A stretch of DNA of 64,000 nucleotides from Thinopyrum elongatum (Eukaryota; Streptophyta; Magnoliopsida; Poales; Poaceae). Both the position numbers and the translations under genes were made by a program. The stretch lies in assembly GCA_011799875.1 (NCBI GenBank), contig CM022298.1, positions 55,519,792 through 55,583,791 on the forward strand. Reading direction: 5' to 3'. The notes beneath the pieces were generated by a model, which saw only the letters and a list, made by a program, of their open reading frames with translations, made no database searches and had not been told where the DNA came from. This document shows positions 26,145 through 36,658 of the stretch, one piece after another. Each line of letters opens with the position of its first letter. Position 1 is the first letter of the stretch.

Positions 26145-26396
26145 CTCACTCCGTTTCGTTTTACTCGCGTATTGGATTGGTCTGGAAGTCATGTTAAACT
26201 TGTAAAGTTAGACCAAATTTATAATTAGAAACTATAACATGCCACAATACATTATAATTATAATATGAAATTATATTTTATGGAGGAACTAATGATGTTA
26301 TTGTATGTGACTGTTATAATTTTGTAAAACTTGGCACATTTTAAGAGTTTGGACTTTAGACAATCTAATATGCAGAGTAAAACGAAACGGAGGGAG
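26145..26396. mobile_element. Stowaway MITE in array unit 2, segment A
   Basis: The ends are CTCACTCCGTTTCGTTTTAC and GAAACGGAGGGAG, inverted, with flanking TA on both sides. Confidence 0.75.
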
Positions 26397-27239
26397 TAGA
26401 TACATAATCTTTTTTTTTTGCGGGATGGGATGGAAGCGATGATGCCACCCGATGCAAACAAGGCCAGTGTTTATTACATGAGTTAGTAGTATATTAAAAT
26501 CAGTTAGTATTTCTAAGTGTATACATGAGGCAATGAATGAATCTATTAATATAAAATCATGAAAGATATGAAAGAAAGTGTTTCTTTACCCCAACGAGTT
26601 TACTGATTTACATAAATCCGTTAGCAAACAAATCCTCGTTTAAAAAATTAAAAAAAAATGCTTTTAAATCCCTCGTTCCCCAAAAAACTGAAAAAAAAAT
26701 GCTTTTCACGTACCCCTCAGAGGTCTACTGATTTTACATAAATCAATAGGAAAGAAAATCTCTACGGATGTACATAAATCCATAGGGAAAAGAAAATCCC
26801 TCGTTAAAAAATAGAAAGAAACAAAAAGGTGTTCCACGCCCAATTACTTGCCACCGCAACCTCGCATGAAATGATGAAAAGGAAGAAAGAAGATAGAAGA
26901 GAGAACACAAACCGCCACCCACCCCCCACACATCCCACGCCCATCTCCCCCAACCCCTCGCCCCACTTTTTTTACCCCTCACGAGTTCTACTATATTTAC
27001 ATAAAAGTCCTCGTAGTTTCGTATTTATATTAAAAATTTAGGATTTCACGCGCCTTTTTTCCGCCCCTCACGTTATACTCTATTTTATTGAAAGGTCCTC
27101 ATATTCATTCCATCCTTACAGCTACCAATTTTTGGGTCGTAGGTTGGTTAACTGCCAATTTTACTCTGAATGTAGGTTAACTGCCAATTTTTACTCTGGA
27201 AACCATGGCATGTTTGTGGCGTGTATACACATGGAAATA

Positions 27240-27489
27240 CTCCCTACGTTTCCATTTACTTCGCGTATGGATTTGTCTGAAGTCAACTTGTAAGTTAGAC
27301 CAAATTTATATTAGAAACTTATCAACATCTACAATACCTTATAATTATAATATGAAAATAGTTTTATGGAGGATAACTAATGATGTTATTGTTATTGTGA
27401 ATGTAATAATTTTTGGTATAAAACTTGGTAAATTTGTAAGAGTTTGACTTAGACAAATCTAATATGCAGAGTAAAAAGAAACGGAGGAG
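27240..27489. mobile_element. Stowaway MITE in array unit 3, segment A
   Basis: The ends are CTCCCTACGTTTCC and GAAACGGAGGAG, with TA flanks. It matches the MITE at 63,088-63,341. Confidence 0.7.
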
Positions 27490-27665
27490 TAGATACATAA
27501 TCTTTTTTTTGGCGGGATGGATGGAAGCGATGATGCACGATGAAAAACAGGCCATGTGTTATCCATGAATTAGTATATTAAAATCAGTTAGTATGTCTTA
27601 GTGTATACATGAGGCAATGACATGAATCTATTAATATAAATCATTGACTAAGTACATGAGAAAGT

Positions 27666-28200
27666 TTATAATAACCAGATAAATTATAATTCAGTGCATA
27701 TGCCTAATGGATTATTAATATTTAGTTAGTGTTGAATTTTTTTCTATTCCTACATTTAAAAAACTGATCGACTTGATTTATTTTTGGTGATTACACTTTT
27801 AAGCCCTCACGAGTTTTATGATTTTACAGAAGGTCCTCATGTTCTCATTTCCATATCTTTCATATCCAAAATTTTAGGAGTTCACGCCCATTTTTCAGCC
27901 CTCACGTTTATACTACTATTTTTATTGGAAGGTCCTCATAATTTCATTTCCATTTCTTTTGGACCCTTGCAGCTACCAAATTTTTGGTTGATACTCTTTT
28001 TTTACCCCTCACGAATTATACTAATTTTACAGAAAAGTCCATTATTAGTTCTCATTTCAATATTTTCAGTTCCAAAATTTAGGATTTGATGCTCCAATCT
28101 TTCGCCCCTCACGTATACAGAAAAGTCCTTATAGATCCGTATGAATTGTGGATTTAGGATCAGCTAATCTATGAATATATTTGAACTTCTCGAATTATTT
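27666..28200. repeat. Diverged relatives of the array unit
   Basis: Two to three shorter blocks start with CCTCACGAGTTTTATG-like or CCTCACGAATTATAC-like sequence and carry ACAGAAAAGTCC and CCAAAATTTTAGGA. They resemble the unit of the array to the left but lack the MITE. This is older, diverged array material. Confidence 0.6.
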
Positions 28201-28297
28201 TATGCATGATTGATACTTTGTAATTCTCTTCGAAATATCGGTTTGTTGTTTGGCCAACTAGAGTGGTTTTTCTGGCAATGGGAAGGCATACAGTAAG

Positions 28298-28440
28298 TAG
28301 GAGTAGTAGTAGCTTTATTGACAGCACCGCTATGATAATTGGGCCCCCACTTAATAGTAGCGCTTTTCCGGGGGGAAAGCGCTACTACTAAGTACATAGC
28401 AGCAGCGCTTGAATAGAAAAACAACGTCTGCTAGTTGCGG
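28298..28440. repeat. Palindromic TAGTAGCGCT repeat, probable CACTA subterminal fragment
   Basis: A 36-base near-perfect palindrome at 28,355-28,390 has arms TAGTAGCGCTTTTCC and GGAAAGCGCTACTACTA. GCAGCGCTTG follows. Alternating GCGCTACTACTA motifs are characteristic of the subterminal zones of some Triticeae CACTA families; here only a fragment is present. Confidence 0.5.
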
Positions 28441-29060
28441 CTGGTGCCACCTTTTCACCCCCCCCCCCTCGTCCCCTCTCCACCCCTTTGCCCTATTTTC
28501 CCCTCTCCCCTCTCTAAGTTAGTTCCCACAAATTGTTGGCCCTCTCTCTATTCGTCCTCCTTCTTCTATCCCCATTAATTGCCCCCTCCACCATAACTCT
28601 CCTCCATAATGGCCTTCTCATCTCTATTAGCACCTCATTGATTTGGGCTCTCCCTCCATTCCATAGATATAGATATAGCTCGATAATCTCTCTCCCGCTC
28701 CATTAGTTATGCTAGAGTCATTTCCTCCCAACAACTAGATCTAGCTAGCTATTTAGCCATCACACTTTCGATCCCATAGGTAGTTGGAAATGCCTCATCT
28801 AAACCGTGCTCGTCTCTCCTCGGGAGATAGGTGAGTTAAAAAGTGTGCATTTTAGAATGGAATATGGGTGTTGGGACTATGGAGAGATTTGGTAGTGACA
28901 TGCCCCGAGTGCTAGTTTTGCCGGAAATGTCGATTGATTTTGTTTTGGTGAATTCGAGAAAACCGATAGGTCCTATTTGAGGCAGGTCATGCCAAATTTT
29001 TATATGACTTTGATGCATGCATGCATTTTTGTTAGAACCCTTCTGTGCTGTTAACGTACG
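28441..29060. other. CT-rich leader-like interval
   Basis: A C-run and a long pyrimidine-rich stretch are followed by CTAGCTAGCTATTTAGCC and a possible splice acceptor TTGCAG near 29,068. This resembles the 5' leader or intron zone before a CACTA transposase gene. No coding potential is seen. Confidence 0.35.
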
Positions 29061-29069
29061 TTGCAGGTC

Positions 29070-30847
29070 TCGGTCATGAGGTTTGAGTGGATGGAAGGTG
29101 GAGCGATACTTGCAATATGTGGTGCATGGACATGTATGCAAATAACGGACTAGATTCGATGTCCGTTTGTACAGAGCCAAAGAAGGCGTCCTTTGGACCC
29201 TTTTGACGTTGGCAGGTGAAGGACGGCACTGCTCCTGATGAATGGTACAGGATGGCTTTACTCGGTGGATAAGTGAAGAGATGATGAGGACGTCCACATG
29301 GCAGGGAATAACGACCAGTGGGGCTAGACGAAAGAGATGACGATCTACAGAAGACGAGGCGCCGGACATGCGGAGGGAAAGAGTCTGGACAGGACGGCGG
29401 CGGAGAAGATTCGCTACACGGCGGAAGAAGAGTCTGGACATGGCAGAGAAGAGACGCGTGGTCACGCCGCCGTCTTGAAGCTACTAAGTGCAGTCGTGCA
29501 GGGACCCTCAGGTCGAGACCTCTTCAAAAGAGGTTGACTAGCAGAGAGCTGCTCTAGAGAGGAGCCAAGTGCCACTCGATTAGACTAGAAGACTCCATTG
29601 TATGACGGTTGCGATCCCCAGGTGATCCCTTGAGTTTCCCGAGCGAACTTCTAAAGCCGAAGGCCAAAAAAAAATGGACAGATCAAAAGCCTCGATGAGG
29701 CATTGAAGTATCACATAATAAAGTTTCTCCCCCCGCGGGGAAACCTGATGTCCTACTAGTGTCGCGGAGGCCAGAAAAAGAAAATCGTTGCCCTTTTGAT
29801 GCAGGCACATTAGGTACCACGCATGCATCAACGATTGCATCATTTACGGGAGGAGCACGGCGGAAAAAACCAAGCTCTCCAGTGTCCAGGGTGCAATGCT
29901 TCTCGATACAAGAATGGCAGGAAAGAAGAAAGAAGGGACGAAAGTCCTCAGAAAGTTGTATGGTACTTTCGATCAATCCCCGTCTGCCGGGTGGTATTTC
30001 GTAGATCTAAGAAAGCAAAAGCAATGCACGCTGGCACACGATGAGGAGAAGCCCGAAGATGGAGATAATCCGAAGCTGGAGACACCTCGTTTAGATGGTT
30101 AGCCGTGGAGAGCCTTCAACGCCCTATAGGATTTGCTTGCAGAAGAAGAAGAGAAGATCCCAAGGGAACACGGCTGGTGCGGTACAGATGGCATGAAGCC
30201 GGTTAGAAACCCCAGAAACAAAAACAAACACATGGCCCGTCATTTGATGGATGTCAACCTCCCCACATGGAGTGCCATGAAGACAAAGTAAATACACATG
30301 AGCACGCTGATTCAAGGGCCGCCGACGAAACAACTGGAGAAATAATATTAACCCTGTAATGGGGCTTCTGAAGAGGAGCTAGAACGTTATGGAAAACACC
30401 GGCATGGACAATGGGACGCCAGTAAAGGAGAGTATTTATATATGAGAGCAGCGCTGATGACGACGGTGAAGCTACTCAGGTTACGGGTACACCTCAGGCC
30501 AGGTGTTGCCACGGATACTGCGGATGAATGAGGTGCAGGATGATAAAAATATCAGCCAGCTTACGTAACGAAAGATGGAGGGTCTGGAAAATCGTGTTTT
30601 GTACATGGTGCATAAAGATGGCGGAGGAGGAGGGGGGGACCCGGTGGAGAAAGCTGGAGATCTATTCAATGGGTTGGCTGAGCATCCTAGGAACTCAACG
30701 TTAAGAGGGCGGCCGACGAAATTCAACGAGCGGTGTTTTTGAAAAAACTAGGAACAGTGCCCCGCGCGGGAGGGAAGGAAAGATGAAAAGGCGCCGGGAA
30801 GCTAGCTGAAGGTATGGAAAACGAGGTCTGTTTTCTGGGAGTGGTAG
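29070..30847 (+). pseudogene. TNP2-type CACTA transposase remnant of a second lineage, cut by the assembly gap
   Basis: Short readable blocks in changing frames resemble the central part of TNP2 transposases: CPGCNASRYKNGRKE and VVWYF (29,880-29,990), EKPEDGDNPK (30,045-30,075), LIQGPPTKQ (about 30,308), EYLYMRAALMTTV (about 30,430-30,470), AGDLFNGLAEHP (about 30,656-30,690) and KVWKTRSVFWEW just before the Ns. The wording differs from the transposase at 36,659-39,718, which points to another CACTA subfamily. The 5' part (29,070-29,580) is too decayed to read reliably. Many frameshifts and stops occur; it is not functional. Confidence 0.7.
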
Positions 30848-30872
30848 NNNNNNNNNNNNNNNNNNNNNNNNN
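30848..30872. other. Assembly gap of 25 N
   Basis: Twenty-five N bases separate a CACTA transposase remnant on the left from Copia pol sequence on the right. A fixed 25-base gap suggests a scaffold join of unknown true size. Confidence 0.98.
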
Positions 30873-31330
30873 TTCCCTATGCCTCAGCCATAGGTTCTAT
30901 AAAGTTTGCCATGCTGTGTATACAGACCTATTGGGTACCTTGCCATGAGTTTGGCAAGGGGGTAAATAGTGATCCAGGAGTAGATCACCGAACAGCATTC
31001 AAATTTTTCCTTAGTTACTAAGAGGACTAAGGAAATGTTTCTTGTTATGGAGGTGATAAAGAATTCATCGAAAGGGTTACATCGATGCAAGCTTTGACCC
31101 CGATACGGATGACTCTAAGTCTCAATCTGGATACATATTGAAAGTGGGAGCAATTAGTAGTGTAGCTCCATGCCAGAGCTTGTAGACATAGAAAATTTGA
31201 CAAAATACATACGGATCTGAATGGAACAGGCCCGTTGACTAAAACTTCTCTCACAAGCAAAACATGATCACACCTTAGTACTCTTTGGGTGTTAATCACA
31301 TGGTGATGTGAACTAGATTATTGACTCTAG
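30873..31330 (+). pseudogene. C-terminal end of a Copia polyprotein (reverse transcriptase tail to RNase H)
   Basis: The first residues after the gap read PYASAIGS-KFAMLC, the conserved Copia start of the region after the reverse transcriptase core. Later blocks in other frames include TKEMFLV, SLNLDTY-like SKSQSGY relatives, and KHDHT just before the end, as expected from RNase H to the polyprotein terminus. Several frameshifts and stops occur, so this is a dead copy. Downstream come the polypurine tract and LTR in the right order, so this belongs to the element whose 3' LTR starts at 31,429. Confidence 0.7.
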
Positions 31331-31415
31331 TAAACTCTTTGGGTATTGGTCACATGGTGATATGAACTATGGGTGTTAATCACATGGCGATGTGAACTAG
31401 ATTATTGACTCTAGT
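31281..31415. repeat. Three short direct repeats before the polypurine tract
   Basis: The unit TTGGGTGTTAATCACATGG-GATGTGAACTA (with ATTATTGACTCTAGT in units 1 and 3) occurs three times in 135 bases, the middle one shortened and changed. Confidence 0.75.
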
Positions 31416-31428
31416 GCAAGTGGAGGAC
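31416..31428 (+). promoter_or_regulatory. Polypurine tract of the Copia element
   Basis: CAAGTGGAGGAC immediately precedes the LTR start TG. In Angela/BARE-type elements a CAAGTGGGAGAC-like tract is the plus-strand primer site at this position. Confidence 0.65.
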
Positions 31429-33164
31429 TGAAGGAAATTGCCCTAGAGGCAATAATAAAGTTGTTATTTATATTTCCTTATTCATGATAAAGTTTTATTA
31501 TTATGCTAGAATTGTATGATCGGAAACTTAAATGCATGTGTGAATACATAAACAAATACCGTGTCCCTAGTAAGCCTCTACTAGACTAGCCCGTTGATCA
31601 AAGATGGTTAAAGTTTCCTAACCATGCGACATGTGTTGTCATTTGATAATGGGATCACATCATTAGGAGAATGATGTGATGGACAAGAACCATCCGTTAG
31701 CTAGATAATGATCGTTCAGTTTATGCTATTGCTTTTTTTATGTCAAATACATATTCCTTCAACTATGAGATTATGCAACTCCCGATACCGAGGAATACCT
31801 TTGTGCTATCAAAAGTCACACAACTTAACTGGGTGATCATAAAGATGCTCTAAAGGTATTCCGAAGGTGTTTGTTGAGTTGGCATATATCGAGATTAGGA
31901 TTTGTCACTCCGAGTATCAGAGAGGTATCTCTAGGCCCTCTCGGTATACACATCATAAGCTTGCAAGCAAATGACTAAGAGTTAGTCACGAGGTGATGTA
32001 TTACGGAACGAGTAAAGAGAATTGCCGGTAACGAGTTGAACTAGGTATGAGATACCGATGATCAAATCTCGGGCAAGTAACATACCGACGGACACAGGGA
32101 ATTACGTATGTTGTCATAACGGTTCGACCGATAAAGATCTCTGTAGAATATATAGGAGCCAATATGGGCTTCCAGGTTCCGCTATGGTTATTGACGGAGA
32201 GGTGTCCGGTCATGTCTACATAGTCTGAACCCGTGGGGTCCGCACGCTTAACGTCGTTGACGATATAGGTTATATGAGTTATATGATTTGGTGACCGAAT
32301 GTTGTTCGGAGTCCCGGATGAGATCATGGACATGACAAAAAGTCTCGAAATGGTCGAGAGGTAAATTGATATATAGGACGATGGTATTCGGACCCCGGAA
32401 GTGTTCGGAGGGTACCGGGTACTTATCGGGTCACCGGAAAGGAGTTCGGGCACCCCCGGCAAAAGTATGGCCTTATGGGCCAAGTGAGGGAACACACCAG
32501 CCCACAAGGGCTGGTGCGCCCCTATAGAGGCCAGCCCTATGAGGAGGAAAAGGAAAGAGGGGAGGGAAAGGAAAGTGTGGAGTAGGACTCCCCCTCCCTT
32601 CCCTCTCCCTCCCTCTTTCCTTCCCACTTGTTTATATATGGCAGGGGGACACGGCTTGGGAGGGACCCCAAGTAGGATTCCTCCTACTTGGGCGCCTCCT
32701 TTGGCTGCTCCTCCCTCCCTCCCACCTATATATATGTGGGAAGGGGCGCCTAGCACACGACAGACAATTGCCTAGCCGTGTGCGGCGGCCCCCTCCACCG
32801 TTTACACCCCCGGTCATATTTTCATAGTGCTTATCTGAAGCCCTGCGGAGATCACTTCACCATCACCGTTATCACGCCGTCATGCTGTCAGAACTCATCC
32901 ACTACCTCGCCGTCTTGCTGGATCAAGAAGGCGCGGACGTCACCGAGCTGAACGTGTGTTGAACGCGGAGGTGCCATACGTTCGGTACTCGATCGGTTGG
33001 ATCGCGAAGAAAGTTCGACTACATCAACCGCGTTGTTAAACGCTTCCGCTTACGGTCTACGAGGGTATGTAGACACACTCTCCCCTCTCGTTGCTATGCA
33101 TCTCCTTGATAGATCTTGCGTGGGCGTAGGAATTTTTTTTGTTTTCATGCGACGTTCCCCAACA
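31429..33164 (+). mobile_element. 3' LTR of an Angela/WIS/BARE-type Copia element
   Basis: The LTR is 1,736 bases. It starts TGAAGGAAATTGCCCTAGAG (canonical elements start TGTTGGAAATATGCC) and ends GACGTTCCCCAACA. Conserved internal marks include CATTAGGAGAATGATGTGAT, GGAACGAGTAAAGAGA, ATCTCGGGCAAGTA and CCTTGCTGGATCAAG-like sequence near 32,916. Length and end sequence fit this family, whose LTRs are about 1.7-1.8 kb. TATA-like sequences lie at 32,632-32,640 and 32,727-32,734. It follows the pol tail and polypurine tract, so it is a 3' LTR; the 5' half of the element is lost at the gap. Confidence 0.85.
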
Positions 33165-33758
33165 GCGTCGGGGTCGTCTCACCAACTATTGCTTCTACAA
33201 CTATCGCTAACACATAGTGATAAAGTAAAGCAATTACATGGCGCTTACACTTCATACAATAAAGAGACAACCCTAAGGCTCCTGTCGGTTGTCGATATTA
33301 CAAAACATGATCATCTCATACATCAACATATATCACATCATATCTTGACCATATCACATCACAACATGCCCTGCAAAAACAAGTTAGACGTCCTCTACTT
33401 TGTTATTGCAAGTTTTACGTGGCTGCTACGGGCTTCTAGCAAGGACCATTCTTACCTACGGCAAAAACCACAACGGTGTTTCATCAAGTTTGCTGTTTTA
33501 ACCTTCTTCAAGGACCGGCCGTAGTCAAATTCTATTCAACTAAAGTAGGAGAACAGACACCCGCCAGCCACCTTTATGCAAAACTAGTTGCATGTCTGTC
33601 GGTAGAACCGGTCTCATGTGCGTGGACATGTAAGGTTGGTCCAGGCCGCTTCATCACACAATACCGCCGAATCAAAATAAGATGTTGGTGCTAAGCAGTA
33701 TGACTATCACCGCCCACAACTCTTTGTGTTCTACTCGTGCATATCATCTACGCATAGA
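33165..33758 (-). mobile_element. 5' internal leader of a Copia element on the minus strand
   Basis: No coding sequence. The interval sits between the end of the plus-strand LTR and a primer-binding site on the minus strand, so it is read as the untranslated leader of an oppositely oriented Copia element. The plus-strand element ends exactly at 33,164, consistent with its insertion in this leader; GCGTC at 33,165 would then be its 5-bp target duplication, which cannot be checked because the other end is missing. Confidence 0.55.
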
Positions 33759-33774
33759 CCTGGCTCTGATGTCA
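33759..33774 (-). promoter_or_regulatory. Primer-binding site, initiator Met-tRNA type, degenerate
   Basis: On the minus strand this reads TGACATCAGAGCCAGG, matching the usual TGGTATCAGAGCCAGG of Copia elements except in the first part. It lies just inside the inverted LTR, as expected. Confidence 0.7.
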
Positions 33775-33775
33775 C

Positions 33776-34536
33776 TATTGGGAAACATTGCATGGAAAAC
33801 AAAAAAAATTCTACGCACACCCAAGATCTATCAAGGAGATGCATAGCAACGAGAGGGAAGAGTGTGTCTACGTACCCTCATAGACCGTAAGCGGAAGCGT
33901 TTGACAACGCATTTGATGTAGTCGAACTTCTTCGCGCTCCAACCGATCGAGCACCGAACGTACGGCACCTCCGTGTTCAGCACACGTTCAGCTCGATGAC
34001 GTGCTCCGCCTTCTTGATCCAGCAAGACAGGAGGTAGTGGATGAGTTCCGGTAGCATGATGGCGTGGTGACGGTGATGGTGAAGCTATCTCTGCAGTGCT
34101 TCACCTAAGCACTACGAGAATATGACCGGGGGTGTAAACGGTGGAGGGGGGCGCCGCACACGGCTAAGGGATTGTTGTACTTGTGCTAGGTGCCCCCCTC
34201 CCACATATATATAGGTGGGGGGAGGAGGGAGCAGCCAGGAGGCGCCCCCAAGTAGGCCGAATCCTACTTGGGGTGCCTTCCCAAGTGGCGCCCCCTGGCT
34301 TATTTCCCGGAGAGGAGAAGGAAAGGGGGGAAGGAGAAGGAAGGGGGAGGCCGAGTCCCCCTTCTTTCCTTCCTCCCACTTGGCCGGCTGCCATGGGGGG
34401 TGCGCCATCCCCTTGTGGGCGGGTGTGCTCCCCTCAATGGCCCAATAGGCCACTTGACTCCCGGGGGTGACGGTACCCCCTCGGTACTCCGATGACTATC
34501 CGGTTTTCTCCGAAACACTTCCGGTGTCCGAATTGT
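33776..34536 (-). mobile_element. Inverted partial LTR of a Copia element
   Basis: The minus strand of this block matches the 3' half of the LTR at 31,429-33,164; for example CTATCAAGGAGATGCATAGCAACGAGAGG is the inverse of 33,090-33,120. It starts next to the primer-binding site, so it is a 5' LTR, truncated at its far end near 34,536. A CT/GA-rich tract and the inverse of a TATATATAGG box occur at 34,205-34,215. Confidence 0.75.
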
Positions 34537-34642
34537 CACACCCTGGTTTTTGCTCCTATTGTTTTTCCTTCGCGGGATTTGACTCCCGTCTTTTTTCTCG
34601 GTGTTATTGGATTTTCTCTAGCTCCTGGGTATATGAAGATGG
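34537..34642. other. Short fragment beginning TGTCACACCC
   Basis: About 106 bases begin TGTCACACCCTGG, like the start of some grass Gypsy LTRs, and end where the next Copia LTR begins. Too short to classify. Confidence 0.3.
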
Positions 34643-36249
34643 TGTTGGAAATATGTCCTAGAGGCAATAATAAGTGTTTTATTTTTTTCCTTGTCATGAA
34701 TTTTCTATTGTTATGCTATAATTGTGTTATCGGAAATCGTAATACATGTGTGAATACATAGACCACAACATGTCCTAGTGAGCCTCTAGTTGACTAGCTC
34801 ATTGATCAATAGAGGGTACACGTTTTCTGACCATGGACATTGGATGTCGTTGATAACGGGATCACATAATAGGGGAATGATGTGATGGACAAGACCCCAA
34901 TCCTAAGCATAGCACTAGATAATGTAGTTCGTCTGCTAAAGCTTTTCTAATGTCAAGTATCATTTCCTTAGACCATGAGATTGTGGCAACTCCCGGATCC
35001 GTAGGAATGCTTTGGGTGTATCAAACGTCACAACGTAACTGGGTGACCATAAAGGTGCACTACAGGTATCTCCGAAAGTGTCTATTGGGTTGGCACCAAT
35101 CGAGACTGGGATTTGTCACTCCGTATGACGGAGAGGTATCTGGGCCCACTCGGTAATGAATCATATATGAGCTCAATGTGGCTAAAGAGTTAGCCACGGG
35201 ATCATGCGTTATGGAACGAGTAAAGAGACCTGCCGGTAACGAGATTGAACAAGGTATGGGATACCGACAATCGAATCTCGGGCAAGTATCATACCGGTAG
35301 ACAAAGGGAATTGTATACGGGATTGATTGAATCCTCGACATCGTGTGGTTCATCCGAGAGATCATGTGGAACATGTAGGAGCCAACATGGGTATCCAGAT
35401 CCCGCTGTTGGTTATTGGCGGAGGGATGTCTCGGTTCAGTCTGCATGGTTCCCGAACCCGTAGGGTCTACACACTTAAGGTTCGGTGACGCTTAGAGTTG
35501 TTATGGGAAATTGTATGTGGTTACCGAAGGTTGTTCAGAGTCCCAGATGGATCCGCGACATCACGAGGAGTTCCGGAATGGTCCGGAGGTGAAGAATTAT
35601 ATATGGGAAGTCAGTTTCAGTCACCGGAATGGTTTCGGGGGGTTATCGGTATTGTACCGGACCACCGAAGGTGTCCGGGGTCCACCGGGTGAGGCCACCT
35701 GCCCTGGTGGGCCAAGTGGGCTAAGCAAGGGAGGGAACTAGCCTGGTGGGCTTGTGCGCCCCCCCAAGGGGCCCAGGCGACTAGGGTTGGAAACCCTAGG
35801 GGGTGGGGGCGCCTCCCACCTGGCTTGGGGGGTAAGTTTCCCCCTGGGCCGCCGCCTCCCCTTAGATGGGATCTAAGGGGGCCGGCCCCCTCTCCCCTTC
35901 TCCCTATAAATAGAGGGGGGTGGGGGAGGGCAGAGTAGCACCTGATCCTGGCGCGCTCCCCCTCTCCAACACCTCTCCTCCTCCGTTGAGCTTGGCGAAG
36001 CCCTGCCGGAGAACTGCAAGTTCCACCACACGCCGTCGTGCTGCTGGAGCTGTCTTCCCACACCTCTCCCTCCTCTTGCTGGATCAAGGCGCGGAGACGT
36101 CACAGGGCTGCATGTGTGTTGAACGCGGAGGCGCCGTTGTTCGGTGCTTAGATCGGAATCGACCGCGATCTGAATCGCTGCGTGCACGACTCCTCCAACC
36201 GCGTTCTTGCAACGCTTCGCATCGCGATCTTCAAGGGTATGAAGATGCC
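34643..36249 (+). mobile_element. Angela/WIS/BARE-type Copia LTR, 3' truncated
   Basis: The LTR starts TGTTGGAAATATGTCCTAGA and is collinear with the family through GGGATCACATAATAGGGGAA, CGGTAACGAGATTGAACAAG and CTTGCTGGATCAAG (about 36,075). It stops after CTTCAAGGGTATGAAGATG, short of the usual CCCCAACA end, and the next base begins an A-rich CACTA terminal zone. No internal domain follows, so it is a truncated or solo LTR. It is better preserved than the LTR at 31,429. Confidence 0.85.
35905..35912 (+). promoter_or_regulatory. TATA box of the Copia LTR
   Basis: TATAAATA follows a pyrimidine-rich stretch (CTCTCCCCTTCTCCC) and precedes a G-rich tract, the arrangement of the LTR promoter in this family. 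Confidence 0.55.
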
Positions 36250-36656
36250 AAAAAAAAATAAAAAAAAATGTTTAGTAGTGGCGCATCAGTGGATAGTGCG
36301 TCATTACTAGTTTGAACTAGTAATGGCGCACTGTACCCAGGTGCGCCATTACTAGTTTTGAAAAAAAAAGTAAAAAAAAAATTTGTTAGTAGTGGCGCAC
36401 GGAGTGTGTGGTGCGCCATTACTAGTTAAAACTAGTAATGGCGCACTGTGCCCTGGTGCGCCATTAATAGTTTTAGAAAAAATAAAAATAATAAAATTTG
36501 CTAGTAATGGCGCACCGTGTGTCTGGTGCGCCATTAGTAATGAGGACACTAATGGCACACCTGTATCTGGTGCGCCACTGCTATATAGCAGTGGCGCACC
36601 ACATACATGGTGCGCCATTAATGTCCATATCAGCTATAGCCCTTTTCCTAGTAGTG
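36250..36656. mobile_element. Terminal region of a CACTA element with GGCGCAC subterminal repeats
   Basis: The right end reads TATAGCCCTTTTCCTAGTAGTG, the inverse of a CACTACTAGGAAAAGGGC terminus. Inward, the motif CTAGTAATGGCGCAC and its inverse GTGCGCCATTACTAG alternate about eight times, with AAAATAAAAA spacers. This is the normal architecture of a CACTA subterminal zone. The other end of the element is not seen; the left side is joined to a truncated Copia LTR. Confidence 0.85.
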
Positions 36657-36658
36657 TG

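Larger units (their letters stand above)
1..27090 (+). repeat. Segment A: indel-rich copy of the 27 kb segment that recurs at 37,079-64,000
   Basis: Base 1 aligns with 37,079, and collinearity can be followed landmark by landmark: transposase stop 2,627/39,718, TATA box 4,363/41,462, accessory-gene stop 9,638/46,801, Mutator-like element start 18,049/55,117, U6-like promoter 24,391/61,381, MITEs 26,145/62,050 or 63,088. The offset drifts only between about 36,990 and 37,170, so there is no large rearrangement. Most differences are single-base insertions or deletions, often outside homopolymers, and they break frames that stay open in segment B. Substitutions are fewer. Segment A is therefore either an unpolished second assembly of the same locus or a very young duplicate. 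Its left end lies outside the window. Confidence 0.95.
24530..27665. repeat. Tandem array of ~1 kb units, segment A
   Basis: Three units begin at about 24,530, 25,519 and 26,580, each with a T-rich ACCCCTCACGAGTTCTACTG start, a GGGTCGTAGGTTAACTGCC segment, a Stowaway MITE and a GCGGGATGGATGGAAGCGATGATGC-like tail. The third unit ends near 27,665, where the sequence becomes unrelated. No coding sequence is present. Confidence 0.85.

Noticed and set aside
32001..32756. Open frame of 251 codons on the minus strand
   Set aside because: It lies wholly inside a Copia LTR, antisense to the element, and has no family features.
33759..33774. Possible tRNA gene
   Set aside because: Only a tRNA 3'-end complement is present; it is a retrotransposon primer-binding site without A and B boxes.
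35617..36087. Minus-strand frame of 156 codons
   Set aside because: It is antisense within the Angela-type LTR, from its GC-rich U3/R part.
36250..36656. Considered as the true 5' terminus of the transposase-bearing element
   Set aside because: No N-terminal transposase exon or leader lies between terminus and coding sequence, and the repeat motif differs from that at 41,217 and 47,144; kept only as an open alternative.
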